Positions 43,555 through 55,530 of a stretch of 64,000 nt of DNA are shown one piece after another. The notes under the pieces were generated by a model. That model was not told the origin of the DNA. It saw only the letters and a program-made list of their open reading frames with translations, and searched no databases. Source of the DNA: Schistocephalus solidus (taxonomy: Eukaryota > Platyhelminthes > Cestoda > Diphyllobothriidea > Diphyllobothriidae); assembly GCA_017591395.1 (NCBI GenBank), contig WEDG01007489.1:45882-109881 (forward strand), written 5' to 3'. The translations under genes and the position numbers were made by a program. Every line of letters begins with the position of its first letter. Within the stretch, counting starts at the first letter, position 1.

Positions 43555-43680
43555 AGGGTTGGTGTTAGGGTTAGGGATAAGGCTAGGATTATGGTTTTGG
43601 TAAAGCTAGGGGCCTGAAAATGTGTAGGTTTTAGTTCAAGGTTAGATTTAGTGTACACTTTAGGTTTAGGTTGTAACTGC
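43555..43680. repeat. Degenerate telomere-like TTAGGG repeats
   Basis: The run starts AGGGTTGGTGTTAGGGTTAG and continues with progressively diverged units (GGATAAGGCTAGGATTATGG, then GTTTAGGTTG). It is the G-rich orientation, opposite to that at 36,961-37,025. Confidence 0.55.
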
Positions 43681-43689
43681 AGTTCCTAG

Positions 43690-45126
43690 AGAGATTCCTA
43701 TTCCCGTGTCAAACCGATTGCTGGAAGAAGATGTTAATTCGGTTGACAATAGAGACGAGAAGAGGCAATTCAGCGGAAGCATAGCAATGCAGCACTAAGT
43801 ATATCGTTACTGCCGCACTGATGAAAGACACGGTTTCCAGGGCCTACTACTTGCAGGCTGTCTACCGGCTGTGGGAAACAGCTACTTCAGACGACATGGC
43901 AAGGTGGCTGAAGGTGTCTAACACTTGGGAAATCTAACCAAGATCGTGGAATGGTGCGTTTACATTCCTGTTCCTACTTTTGCACGTACTGGCTGAATGA
44001 GGTGCGTACGAGCCGCCCAATTCGAATATTAGTGGCAGGTTTTGTGATTCAGGAACCCTATTTGCATGCGTGTACGCAGCAGAGGATTTATTACCCTAGT
44101 TATGCAGTTAGTGAAAGGCGTGGTCGACTGCAATGTAATCGGAGACATTTTACGAAACGCACTTGAAGTGATGCAGTTTAAAATAAAAGGTTGTGAAAGA
44201 CGTTTTTATCAAAAACTAAGCAGTCCAGTTGCCTTTTAACTGCAACCCTGGTACAGGCTTTTTTAACCTCATCTGAGTTACCCACCGGTTGAAGGAAAAC
44301 CTCAGTGGGTCAAGGGATGTAAGGTGGACTGCGTTTGCAGAATCAATGAGATTTCCAGGCTTTGGTGAGTAGGCATATCCACGGAAATTTGAAGCTTTTA
44401 CAGCAGCTTTCATCCTAGCTGCCGAGTGGATAGGATGAATGGATGAAGCTGCATTAGCCCACCTGGGGATGATACAATAGTGTGAAACCATCAACCAGCT
44501 TTGTCACCAATAGTTACATTTTTGAATAGGGTCCCCATCGCTCTTCAGTGAGGGCATACGAGATTGCATTCCGTATTTAAAATGGGGTCTATGGAAATTA
44601 ATGGCAAGCTGCGCGAAAGATTGATTAGGAAAGGTGTTTACACACGCCTTATCTAACGCAGTACGTTAGTTGCTTTCTGAAAATCTTTATACATCTATGT
44701 TTGTAGCAGGTTCGTGATCCTCCACTTCATTCGTGTGCGTCTCAAAATTCCCAAAGAACAACCATTCTCGACTTAAGTTTTGACTTCGCAGGCATTTACA
44801 GTGGAAGTTTATCACGTGCTTCGTGCATGTCGTTTAGCATATTGCTTTTTCTGACAGACAAGGACATCAATGTACATATCTAGTATTTTTATTCTTTCTC
44901 TAGAAGGAATTGTACTTGTGACAGGACGACGTTGAGACAAAATTAGAATATTCAAGTTGGATCCTGTTCGTTATCGAAGAAGGTATCATTTAACTGCGAA
45001 ACCCTGAAATCCGGTTTTTGGTGCTATACGGTCAGTGACTCCGTTTTCTCTAGTATTTAATAGATTACCAGTGTAACAATCAATGCACAATCAGGCGTAT
45101 CTTTCACATGCCCGTAGATTGATCCG
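43690..45126. other. No gene recognised
   Basis: A 92-codon minus frame (44,216-44,494) and a 71-codon plus frame (43,951-44,166) show no family motifs. No repeat partner was found in the window. Confidence 0.35.
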
Positions 45127-45127
45127 T

Positions 45128-45527
45128 CAAAAATAAAGGGAGAAGCCGACGTTAGAGCGTTTGGAGGTGTTGAAGACAATTACTTCTTTCTTCGTATTTG
45201 AGTTGCAGAAGCAAATCAACGGTCTTGAAAAGCAGATCCTGACGAATAAAAGAAGGGGGATATGACAGCAAATATAAAATAACACCGGGGTTGGCTTCGC
45301 ATGGAGCATCCAGCTGGAGGTTTGAAACTAAGCTTTTTGCCTTCTGGCGGTTTTCCCTACTGTTCCCTACGGCGATGGAATACCCTTTTCTAAAAACACA
45401 GTAATTGTCTGTGTCAATAGTCAGTTGGCTCAGGATATCTCGTTGGACATTGGGGAGTATATCGCACTGTCTCTGAGTCACGAGGAGTGACAGCTCTTGG
45501 TATCTGATGATATTCTTTATCTCGACC
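45128..45527 (-). pseudogene. Penelope-like element RT N-terminal fragment
   Basis: The minus frame, open from about 45,524, reads EIKNIIRYQELSLLVTQRQ, then CDILPNVQRDILSQLTIDTD, SRENRQKAKSLVSNLQLD and PCEANPGVIL. It aligns in order with IVKNLVRHQV, SREVLFKLEHDILKELGVDT and YIRKAESLLEDCKSYV of the Penelope relic at 20.9-21.2 kb. The fragment ends at a TAG at 45,152, before the RT catalytic core. Similarity is modest, so it is an old or divergent Penelope lineage. Confidence 0.55.
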
Positions 45528-45529
45528 GT

Positions 45530-47029
45530 TTATTCCGCCTATCTGAGAACAGGTCCCATTATTGTAATCATGTCAATAAGTTCGATATCAGTTGCGTTAT
45601 ATTAGCTTTAATGCAGCCAAATCTGCACTTGTTCCTCGGTCAGCCCCCTGGACGATAACTTTGACCGTATTTTACCGTTTTACAGTGTTTCTCGAACTGG
45701 CAGCTTGCAGAATTCACTCTTCCGTACTGTATTGCATGATACTCCCTACTCATGACTTTTTCGGTTTAGGCCTTGAACGGTACCGCTGAAGGAGCACCCA
45801 GATCATTCCTCTGCTCTGCTGGAATAAAGCCCAGGAAAAGAAAGAAAATTTGTATCAATCAGAACCATATTCGTAAAAGAGTCTATTGATTTGTTTCGAA
45901 CGTCGAACAAGGAACCCTGTTGCCGAAAAATTCACGGAAATAGTACATATCCCTTGCAAAATGTCACCTTCCATTGTTTTCTTTCCCAATCCAGCGGATG
46001 GCCCTCGTCTGTAGTTTTTGGCCCATGCATTTCTAACCTCGCTTTGCGCACCTGCTAGTTGGGACGCCACAGTAATCAGTCTGTTTTCTCCTTACGATTT
46101 AAGCAACTGCTCCTTGTTTGTTGTCAGTGTAAGAAACTTTTCCCTGACACATAACTACGTTAGTATTAAAACAATCCATCACGTTAAGTTTATAAAATTA
46201 ACGTACTGATACCTGGTGATAAAGCAGCTAGCATTGCAGTTTGCAATGTGCAGGAAGGAGTTAAATTTAGATCCAATCTTATGTGAAACTACGGCTTGAC
46301 CGTCGATGTCCACCGTGTGCCCAATAGCAAAGTGGTCGCAGGGCCAGTAAGTAGCAGGAAGATAAGTTTATAGGGGTAGTAGACTAGGGTAGCATCTAAC
46401 AAAATATATTCTTCCTCATCCACCAAGGCCAGGTTTAAAGGCAGAGTCAACACTGAAAGTGTGATCAGGCACAATGACTGGCAGAACCAAACAGTCAGTT
46501 TACGCGTGCACCAACGTCTGGTCTACGCACCGTGGAATGGACACGACCCGAACCCCAACTGACTGACAATGCATAGAGAATACATTAAAAATCATTCATA
46601 GCAAACGACTTTCAATTCTTAGAAATGGACCGAGTGCTACCATCAGTTAGCGCCCCTCCAGCAATTAGTGCTAAGACCCCTTGATCTCTGAGTATCTTTC
46701 CTCTCCCAGGCACCTGTCCAATGCCGAAGTTTGCTAGTTTACTAATACAGGGATTTGAGGCTTTGGTCGATTGAGTTTTATTGACCGTCCATGCGTTGCA
46801 CGCATGACCTAGCCCCAACAGAACACACCATGTTTTCCCATAAAAGAGGTGAGTAGCTTGGATCCCATATGAGTTTGCGTGCAATAGAGGCCAGATGGAG
46901 AAGGAGCCGAAGAACGCACATTTCACTTGCGTGTGATATACCTCTTCCGTGTCCGCAGTGGATGATGTAGTAGGGTTAAATGTGCGCTTTTTCAGCTGTT
47001 TAGGGGGTGTATTTTGGTCAGCGGTCGTC
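45530..47029. other. No gene recognised
   Basis: Frames of 60-104 codons (for example 46,612-46,926 minus) have no recognisable domains. No element ends or tandem repeats were seen. Confidence 0.35.
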
Positions 47030-47640
47030 TACGGCAAATGAGCATAAGGACACAAGTGAACGAGTAGACCCATGCGGTGACTAAATATGCATATAAAGGG
47101 TGGCCAGCTGAGGCAGAATTGGTGAGCATACGTAGCGACGTCGCCTTGGAGGAGTCGCTTGCGTAATCGCTCGTAATCCATCCTCAAGAGCTGGCCACTC
47201 CAAAGCAGTTCAGGTTGTCTCGACATGGCGTTGAAAACGAGGATGCTGGTCCTTTCTAGTACTTCTGTGACTGGGACCCTTTCCTACCTTCCCATTTTTA
47301 GTGTTCTTCTGAGACATCTGAGTTGGAAATAGTTTAGCTCCCTGGTTGGTTGGCGTAGATGGTCTACGTCTTCGGGCGTACAGTAGTTTCGGCAGGACTG
47401 CCGCTCTGTACACCCTTATTCTTATGTTCCAGATTAAGTACTCCTTGCAAGCTATTGCTTGGTCAGCCTTAGAGATCCAATTGGCTAGCTCCTGATGAGT
47501 TAACCCAAAGCCTTTAAATTCATTGGCGCAGTTAGCTCCGAAACCAAGGGGTGGATGCAACGCAAGCATAAGTTTATACTGCGTACCATTCCAAGTCAAA
47601 CACCTGCTATCGATGGTGCGCATCTGTTTCCGCAATTTTG
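47030..47640 (-). mobile_element. Diverged RTE-ZF relic (post-RT region and one finger)
   Basis: The minus frames give LANWISKADQAIACKEYLIW and RVYRAAVLPKLLYARR, matching [18 protein letters not shown] and [16 protein letters not shown] of RTE-ZF1. They continue with LLWSGQLLRMDYERLRKRLL and QGDVAT, matching the [15 protein letters not shown] block at 52.2 kb. These join directly to a finger-like SHRMGLLVHLCPYAH, so the first fingers and linker are deleted. This is a much older copy than those at 50-58 kb. Confidence 0.65.
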
Positions 47641-48514
47641 TGGCCTAGGAGACGCGCACGCTAAGCAAATACGCTCGCTCAGGCACAATGCCCAATATAT
47701 ATCAATATCTTCATTTTGATAGAATTCGACTTGATACTGTGAAGGAAAGAGATTACTAGAGAATCCTGTCATGAATGGCATTACCCAGTTTTCCCTCACT
47801 TCACCCTAATACAGAGTTAACTCTGTACAAAGGTCAACCACGGTTGATCCTAGACGATTCAAAGATAACAATACGTCTTTAATCCACACAACAGTACAAA
47901 ATTATCCACCAAATCCTATGAACCCGACGTATATTCTTAGCACAAAAGCAAATCTGACAATAGTATCAGCCACTCGAAACTTAAAGTGGTTTAACTTTTC
48001 TATGAAAACCATCCCTTTACGATCGCCTGCCACTACCCAAAGCACCAGCAACCCAACCACTTTTCCTTTCAAGTTACACCCAGAATTTACATCGAGACTG
48101 CTTAACCAAACATGCCAGCATTCTCGTCTAGGAATGGCGCTCCTGTTTCCATCGTAGCAGTGCGTCCCCAACCCCGCAACACATTCCCTCCACCGTCGGA
48201 TTCCCTGTAGATCCTCATGAAAAAGGTCCTACTGGACCAGTAAACTCACTCAGTCGCCTGTGTCACATCAACGGCAATACGCTTCTGTATTCTGCCCATG
48301 GATTTCTTAGGCAACCTCAATTAGGGAAACAGTGACGTACAGTTTCCCTGTCCATCGTTTCCTCGCATATTCATTACCCATCTTTACTCGAACCTGACAC
48401 TTGTTATACCAGAAAATGTTTTTCAAATCCGTTCCATGTTCCGTGGCCCATCAAAAACTGGACGACTAAGCTACCCCTCCTCAAAAACTACTAGCTTGCT
48501 TAAGTAAACTCTTC
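47641..48514. other. Unassigned, possibly the 5' part of LINE-B2
   Basis: A 79-codon plus frame at 47,918-48,157 is Ser/Thr/Pro-rich without motifs. Position just upstream of the LINE-B2 endonuclease suggests 5' element sequence, but nothing confirms it. Confidence 0.3.
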
Positions 48515-49960
48515 ATTTTAAATGTCAAATCCATGCTTAATAAGATTCCCCTGCTTCAGACTCTGGTCATCGTCCTTTGCTCAGATATTGTTATAGTAAA
48601 TGAAAAATGGGCGAAAACTTTCCGAAGACGACTTCAAACTCTCTTTGCTAGGTTATAATTATATTTGAATTATCGTCACGACAGCTGTGGTGAGGGAGCC
48701 GTTTCTATGTCAAGCAAGCACTTACCTTTCTACATTAAATCATTCGCAATTTACCACGGTAGAAGACAGCTGTTGGTTTGAAATACTTTAAAAATAAGTC
48801 GTCTTTACTCGTTGGTTGTGTCTATCACACACCCAATGCCGTTGAAGATTACGATCTTTGTGTCTCACAGGCATTTCGTGCCAGGGTTGATTTAAATTTT
48901 GTGTATTGCTTGGTTGCAAGTTACTTCAATCTTCCTAAAGTTCGATGCTGACCACCTTCCGGTCCTATAAAGTTCGATGACTTACGTGAGGCCATAGACA
49001 TCGGAAAATATAATCAGGATGTTGACTTTACCACCCGAGGATCGAGAATACTTGATCTTATCTTCTGCAGAGGTCACCTGCCTTTGACAGTGTCATCTTT
49101 AGGAACAATCGGGGGTTCAAACCACGGGTCGTTTACAATGGGTCTCGTCTCCTAGCGTTCTTTATTTCGATCATTTATCAGTGCCTGAAGATATGTCTCA
49201 ATGAAAAAACTGAAATCTGACCTATGGGAAACCATCCGCTCTAAGATAAGCCAAAAGTTGAATACTATTTGAAGTTTTTGACCACGCTTATCAAAAACAT
49301 TTCACTTTATTAGTGTCTTAGCGTTGCTGTAACTTAACATACGAAACCTCATACACTTCAATAAAATTAAAGAGAAACAAAGATTGAAACAAAATTTACT
49401 ATCCATCAAATTGATTTCTCTGCCATCTCGCGTGTACACAAGTTTGTAGAGAAACACGAATCTCTATTTAGGATCCTCGATTCTCTGTTAGATGCAAATT
49501 TATTTAAAAATAACCTCACCAGCGTTCCACAAATAGATACTATCGTACATTTGGTTACCTCCGAGGTTGCCGATAGTCAAAACGTAGACTTAATATAATT
49601 ATCCGCTACAAACCCAACGCTAACCATCGAGCAAACTATACACTCCTGTGGCCTTTACATCCAAATAGCTTCCATCAAAAGACTACAATCAAAAAGTCAC
49701 AAAAGATCAGTATTAGTAACATTCTTTACCCAAACCAAGGCTGAAATGATACTAAATAATCCATCATTAAACAAAATTTTCCGAAACATTAAATCCTTCC
49801 AAGGTTCAGACTTAACACCAATGCAGCTAAACCACTCCAGAATAAAACCAAGGAACAGAAAAGAAATAATCAACACAGCATTCCTTTAGTCGAGCAGGAA
49901 ATGTATGCTTCTACCTCCGAAACCCACGACAAACAACGCACAACTGCAAAAGCAGTTAGA
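48515..49960 (+). mobile_element. LINE-B2, decayed endonuclease and pre-RT region
   Basis: The endonuclease starts near 48,530 with NKIPLLQTLVIVLCSDIVIV and NEKWA. It continues IGCVYHTPNAVEDYD near 48,810 and then SYFNLPKV near 48,930, where the catalytic Asp of the GDFN-type motif reads Tyr. GSRILDLIFCRGHLPLTVSS near 49,050 and GGSNHGSF follow. Beyond 49,200 the linker toward the RT continues with several stops. It ends where a minus-oriented RTE-ZF tail begins at about 49,979. Style matches LINE-B1 and LINE-B3. No RT catalytic core remains. Confidence 0.65.
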
Positions 49961-49978
49961 AGGGGAGGTCATCAACAG

Positions 49979-51655
49979 GCAAAACTGACACTCCAATACA
50001 CTAGCAGCATGAAAACATGGCCGCTGGACACAGTCAAGATAACCCGCTGAATGACAGTTCGACCGTCGATTACGACGAGGTCCACTGTATGCTCCAGACC
50101 AGGTGGTGCAGAGACGGTGACTTGCACGTAAATTAATTTGAAGGGAAAATAGCCTTGCGCTGCAGCTACCGCACTCTTTTCTCCTCCCCCACCTGAGCGC
50201 GGTGTCAAGACAGAGTCAAGAAGACCGTAGGCGGGAGAGAACGCAGCTGGCTGGGGCGACCGGAGCCGACCCTGGGCGTGACACCGCACCTGGCTCGGAT
50301 CCCACGGAGTGGGGAGTGCCATAAAGGCCACATTAAGAAGGAACCATTGCAGCCTGACTCTTAGTCAGCCAGTCAGCCACTCCACACAAAACACACATTG
50401 GGCTGACCACGCGGTCCGAGTTATCCCGTCAGCTGGCAACCTTCCAAGCCACGGCTTTTAGCGCACCGTGATAGTTTCAAGCGCGTCAGATTGTTTATAG
50501 TGAGAAAAATACGCTGAGCTCTCGACCTCACTCTCTCCCCCACCCCCACAATCAGACCACTGTCCGAGCCGGTCAGCTGTCTGATGCGGAAGCGGGCGCA
50601 GCTGCTGGTGACCTCGTCCAAGTGTACTACGTACACGACCTGGCCCCCCCAAACACAATCAGCAGGATTTTACACAACACGGGGTTGAACGGCTTACATC
50701 TCGCATGTGTTAGATAGCCAGAGGTCACGTTAAGAAGGAGCCATCGCAGCCTGACTCTCAGACCACCAGTCAGCCACTCCACACAACACACATTGGACTA
50801 ACTGCGAGGTCTGAGTGTAATTGTCAGTTGGCAACCTTCCAACCGCGGCACTCAACGTTACCGCACTCTCTTCTCCTCCCCCACCTGAGCCCGGTCTCAT
50901 GACACAGGCAAGAAGACCGGGGATGGGAGAGGGCACAGGTGGCTGGCGCGGCCGGAGCCGCCCCTGGGGGTGCCACCACACCTGGCTCGGATCACAAAGA
51001 GTGGGAGTGCCATAAAGGCTACATTAAGAAGGAGCCATTGCAACCTAACTCTCAGTCCGCCAGTCAGCCACTCCACACAAACACACATTGGGCTGACCAT
51101 GCGGTCCGAGTTATCCCGTCAGTTTGCAACCTTCCAAGCCACGGCTTTTAGCGCACCGTGATAGTTTTAAGCGCATCAGATTGTTTATAGTGAGGAACAT
51201 GCGCTGAGCTGTTGACCTCACTCTCTCCCCAACCCCCCATCAGACACTGACCGAGCCGGTCAGTTGCCTGATGTGGGAGTGGGCGCATTGGCTGACGGAT
51301 CGGCGTAACCGTCTTCGCGCGCCACAGCACGACCTGGCCCCCATAACGCACACACCAGGATTCACTAACTCAGGGGATATGGAGCAGCCATCGCCGTCTG
51401 ACTCCCAGTCCACTGGTCAGCCACTCGACACACACAGCACATACACTGGGCCGACGGCGTGGTCTGGTGTAAGCGTCAGATTGGCAGCCTTCCAAGCCAC
51501 GGTTTCTAGGAAACCATGATATTCTCAGGAATGTGATGATGGTAAGGGTGTTGTATATGTATTGGTGTTGGTATTGTGTGCTTATGTGGCTTAGCCTCCG
51601 GTGGTTTACCGCAGGTTGTCGTGGAGGCGCATTTGTCCTAATAGGTGTGTAAATG
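49979..51655 (-). mobile_element. RTE-ZF 3' end with duplicated 3' UTR segments
   Basis: In minus sense the copy begins at 51,655 within the last finger (HMRLHDNLR-type end, stop near 51,605). It runs through a complete 3' UTR (51,520-50,855), then a partial UTR segment (50,850-50,700), then another complete UTR (50,680-49,979). The last one has a longer 3' end, GTGTCCAGCGGCCATG..., ending at ACTCCAATAC (plus strand). The three UTR segments are in the same orientation. The copy lacks everything upstream of the last finger and abuts a plus-oriented copy head to head. Confidence 0.75.
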
Positions 51656-54113
51656 TAAAATACGTACAGCCAAAACGGTTGTCATGCACCAGCTGCCACC
51701 CAGCGCGGAATACAATGCTCCTCGAATCAATGTAAATGGTGCTCAACTCAAAAACGTGGAAACCTTCGCTTATATAGGAAGCACGATTTCGTGCAACACG
51801 AGAATCGATGACGAGGTTGCCCAACGGATCTCCAAAGCTAGTCAGGCCTTCGGCCGGATGCAGGCCTGCGTGTTTGATCGCCACGGTATTCACCTGAACA
51901 ACAAACTGAAGATTTACAAGGCCGTCGTCTTGACGACACTCATTGACGGAGCGAAAACCTGGACCGTCTACTCAAACCTAGCCAGGAAGCTGAATCACTT
52001 TCATCTCAGCTGCCTCCGCAGAATACTGAAGCTGAGATGGCAAGACAGGATCCCGGACACGGAAGTCCTGGAGCGGACTGGAATCCTCAGCATCCATGTC
52101 ATGCTGAGGCTAGTGCAACTGCGATGAAGCGGCCACCTGGCAACAATGGACGACGAGCAACTACCCAAACAACTTTTCTACGGAGATGTCGCTACGGGTT
52201 CTCGCCGGCAGGGAGGTCAAAAACGACGCAACAAGGACACTTTGAAGAAACCGCTGAAGCAACTGCAAAGCAACTCGGCGACCTGGGAAAACCTCGCCCA
52301 GAATAGACTGGCATGGAGCATTTCAGTGAAGACTGGTTCAGCAATCTATGAGGCCAATCGGATCGCCGCCGCCAAGGCCAAAAGAGCGGCACGAAAGTCA
52401 CCAGCGCCCCGGACCAACACCGCCAATGCCCAGGCCCTGCCAACATGCCTGCGCTGTCAACGCAATTTCTGCACGCGAATCGGCCTGGTTGGACATCTTT
52501 GGACGCAATTTACCTACAATCCGACAATTCCGATTTCTACGTCAAATTCTGCCAACCATCCTTCTGACTCCCCCACCCCCACTCCTGGCATCAATTCCAT
52601 TACTCCCACCATCATAGAGGCCACATCCATCTACTCATCGCCTGTTACCCCAACGACCGCAACCACCACCGCCTTCGCCTTCACTACCACCACCACCACC
52701 ATCAGCGATGGGGAATCTCTCCTAAGCTGTACTCAATGCGACCGCACATTCACCTTACGCATTGGCCTGGTCGGTCACTTGCGAATACATCGTACAGAGA
52801 CCGGTGAGCCAGTGCCTGGAGCACCAACACACAGCAGAGCTCGTCGCCTCCACTGCCCTCACTGTCCTCGCGCATTCACTCATCGCATGGGCCTATTCGG
52901 TCACATGCGCATCCATGACAGTGGAATTCACCACAATGCCGACAACACCGATACACCATGCACACCCTCCTCTCCTGCCATTATTAGCGCCTCTGCCACC
53001 CCCACTACCATGAATGACATCCTCCCAGCCTCTACCGATTTCTCCTGCCCACACTGCGCCCGCAACTTCAACTCACGCATCGGCCTGGTCAGTCACCTGC
53101 GAATCCATCGAACGGAGCATGGTGAACCAGTGCCTGGGGCTCCGACATACAGTCGACGCGCCCGCCTTTACTGCCCTCACTGCTCGCGCACATTTACACA
53201 CCGCATGGGCCTATAAGGACACATGCGCCTCCACGACAACCTCCGGTAAACCACCGGAGGTTAAGCTACATCAGCGCACACTACCTACACCAATGCATCG
53301 ACAACACCCTCACAATCACCATTTACCAGAGTATATCACGGTTTGCTAGAAACCTTGGCTGGGAAGTTTGCCGATCTGATGCTTCCACCAGACCACGCCG
53401 TCGGCTCAGTGTATGTGCTGTGTGTGTCGAGTGGCTGACCAGTGGACTGGGAGTCAGACGGCGATGGCTGCTCCATATCCCCTGAGTTAGTGAATCCTGG
53501 TGTGTGCGTTATGGGGGCCAGGTCGTGCTGTGGCGCGCGAAGACGGTTACGCCGATCCGTCAGCCAATGCGCCCACTCCCACATCAGGCAACTGATTGGC
53601 TCGGACAGTGTCTGATGGTGGGGGTTGGGGAGAGAATGAGGTCGACAGCTCAGCGCATGTTCCTCACTAAGAACAATCTGATGCGCTTGAAACTATCACG
53701 GTGCGCTAAAAGACGTGGCTTGGAAGGTTGCCAACTGACGGGATAACTCGGACCGCGTGGTCAGCCCAATGTGTGTTTTGTATGGAGTGGCTGCCTGGCG
53801 GACTGAGAGTCAGGTTGCAATGGCTCCTTCTTAATGTGGCCTTTATGGCACTCCCACTCCGTGGGATCCAAGCCAGGTGTGGTGGCACGCCCAGGGGCGG
53901 CTTCGGCCGCGCCAGCCACCTGCGCCCTCTTCCAGCTCCGGCCTTCTTGACTCTGTCTTGACACCGGACTCAGGTGTGGGAGGACGAGAGAGTGCGGTAG
54001 CTGCAGCGCAAGACTACTATCACTTAAAACTAATTCACGTGCAAGTCACCGTCCCTGCACCACCTGGTGTGGAGCATACGGTGGACCTCGTCGAAATCAA
54101 CGGTCGAACTGCC
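51650..54113 (+). mobile_element. RTE-ZF3, 5'-truncated plus-strand copy
   Basis: The copy begins in the post-RT region ([19 protein letters not shown], then [20 protein letters not shown]). It continues through the best-preserved zinc-finger array and ends with a complete 3' UTR (53,340-54,113). There the UTR joins directly to the last-but-one finger of a minus-oriented copy. It is therefore flanked by two copies in inverse orientation: heads meet at 51,650 and tails meet at 54,113. Confidence 0.85.
52146..53235 (+). pseudogene. RTE-ZF3 post-RT region with five C2H2 fingers
   Basis: A 356-codon frame begins MDDEQLPKQLFYGDVATGSR, equivalent to the post-[16 protein letters not shown] block; the ATG is internal to the polyprotein. 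Fingers are CLRCQRNFCTRIGLVGHL (near 52,450), CTQCDRTFTLRIGLVGHLRI (52,735), CPHCPRAFTHRMGLFGHMRI (52,858), CPHCARNFNSRIGLVSHLRI (53,049) and CPHCSRTFTHRMGL (53,172). A TAA at 53,214 cuts the fifth. Fingers 2-5 have Cx2Cx12Hx3H spacing. Finger 1 has a C2HC-like end that reads Cys in RTE-ZF2 and Phe here. Linkers are Thr/Pro/Ser-rich. Confidence 0.87.
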
Positions 54114-54179
54114 GTGTAAATGTTCGGGAGCAGTGAGGACAGTGAAGGCGGGCGCGTCGACTGTATGTCGGAGCCCCAA

Positions 54180-54990
54180 GCACTGGTTGACCAGCCTCAT
54201 TGCGATGGATTCGCAGGTGACTGACCAGGCCGATTAGTGAGTTGAAGTTACAGGCGCAGTGTAGGCAGGAGAAATCTGTTCAGGCTGGGTGTTTGTCATT
54301 CATGGTAGTGCGGGTGGCAGTGGTGGTATGAATGGCAGGAGTGGAGGGTGTGCATGATGTATCGGTGTTGTCGGCATTGCGGTGAATTCCGATGTCATGG
54401 ATGCGCATGTGACCAAATAGGGCCAAGCGATGTGTTAATGCGCGAGGACAGTGAGGGTAGTGGAGGCGACGAGCTCTGCTGTGTGTTGGTGCTTCAGGCA
54501 CTGGTTCACTTGTCTCTGTACGATGTATTCGCAAGTGACCGACCAGGCCGATGCGTAAGGTGAATGTGCGGTCGCATTGAGTACAGCTTAGGAGAGATTC
54601 CCCATCGCTGATGGTGGTGGTGGTGGTAGTGAAGGCGAAGGCGGTGGTGGTTGCGGTCGTTGGGGTAACAGGCGATGAGTAGATGGTTGTGGCCTCTATG
54701 ATGGTGGGAGTAATGGAATTGATGCCAGGATTGAGGGTGGAGGAATCTTAAGGAGGGTTGAAAGAATTCAACGTAGAAGTTGGGATTGACAGATTGTTGG
54801 TGCATTGCGTCCGAAGATGCCATACCAGGCCGATTCGCGTGCGGAAATTGCGTTGACAGCGCAGGCATGTTGGCAGGGCCTGGACATTGGCGGTGTTGGT
54901 CCGGGGCGCTGGTGACTTTCGTACCGCTTTTTTGGCCTTGGCGGCGGCGATCCGGTTGGCGTAATAGATTTCTGAACCAGTTTTCACGGA
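54180..54990 (-). pseudogene. RTE-ZF2 zinc-finger array
   Basis: Finger 1 is intact as CLRCQRNFRTRIGLVWHLRT followed by QC, with a Cys as last ligand. Fingers 2-3 are near 54,590-54,400 (RTFTLRIGLVGHL in one frame, then RRLHYPHCPRALTHRLALFG, with the first Cys of finger 3 changed to Tyr). Finger 4 is near 54,250-54,190. At least two frameshifts separate them. The long linkers match the plus-strand copy. Confidence 0.75.
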
Positions 54991-55530
54991 TCTTCTCCAT
55001 GCTGGTCTATCCTGGGCAAGGTCCTTTTAAGTCGCCGGGTTGATTTGCAGTTGCTTCAGCGGTTTCTTTAAAGTGTCCTTGTAGCGTTTTCGACCTCCCT
55101 GTCGGCGAGCACCCATAGCGACATCTCCATAGAAAAGTCGTTTGGGTAGTCGCTCATCGTCAATTCTTACCATTTGGCCGCACCATCGCAGTTGCACTTG
55201 CCTCAGCATGGCGTGGATGCATAGGATTCCATTTTGCTCCAGGACTTCCGCATCTGGGATCCTGTCTTTCCATCTCAGCTTCAGTATTCTACGGAGGCAG
55301 CTGCGATGGAAATGATTAAGCTTCCTGGCTTGGTTCGAGAAGACGGTACAGCTCTCCGCCTCATAATGGATTGTCGTCAATATGACGGCCTTGTACATCT
55401 TCAGTTTGGTGTTCAGGTGAATACAGTGGCAATTCCACACGGAGGCCTCCAGTCGGCCTAAGGCCTGACTAGCTTTAGAGTTCCGTTGGGTAACCTCGTC
55501 ATCGATTCTCGTGTTGCGTGACAGCGTGCT

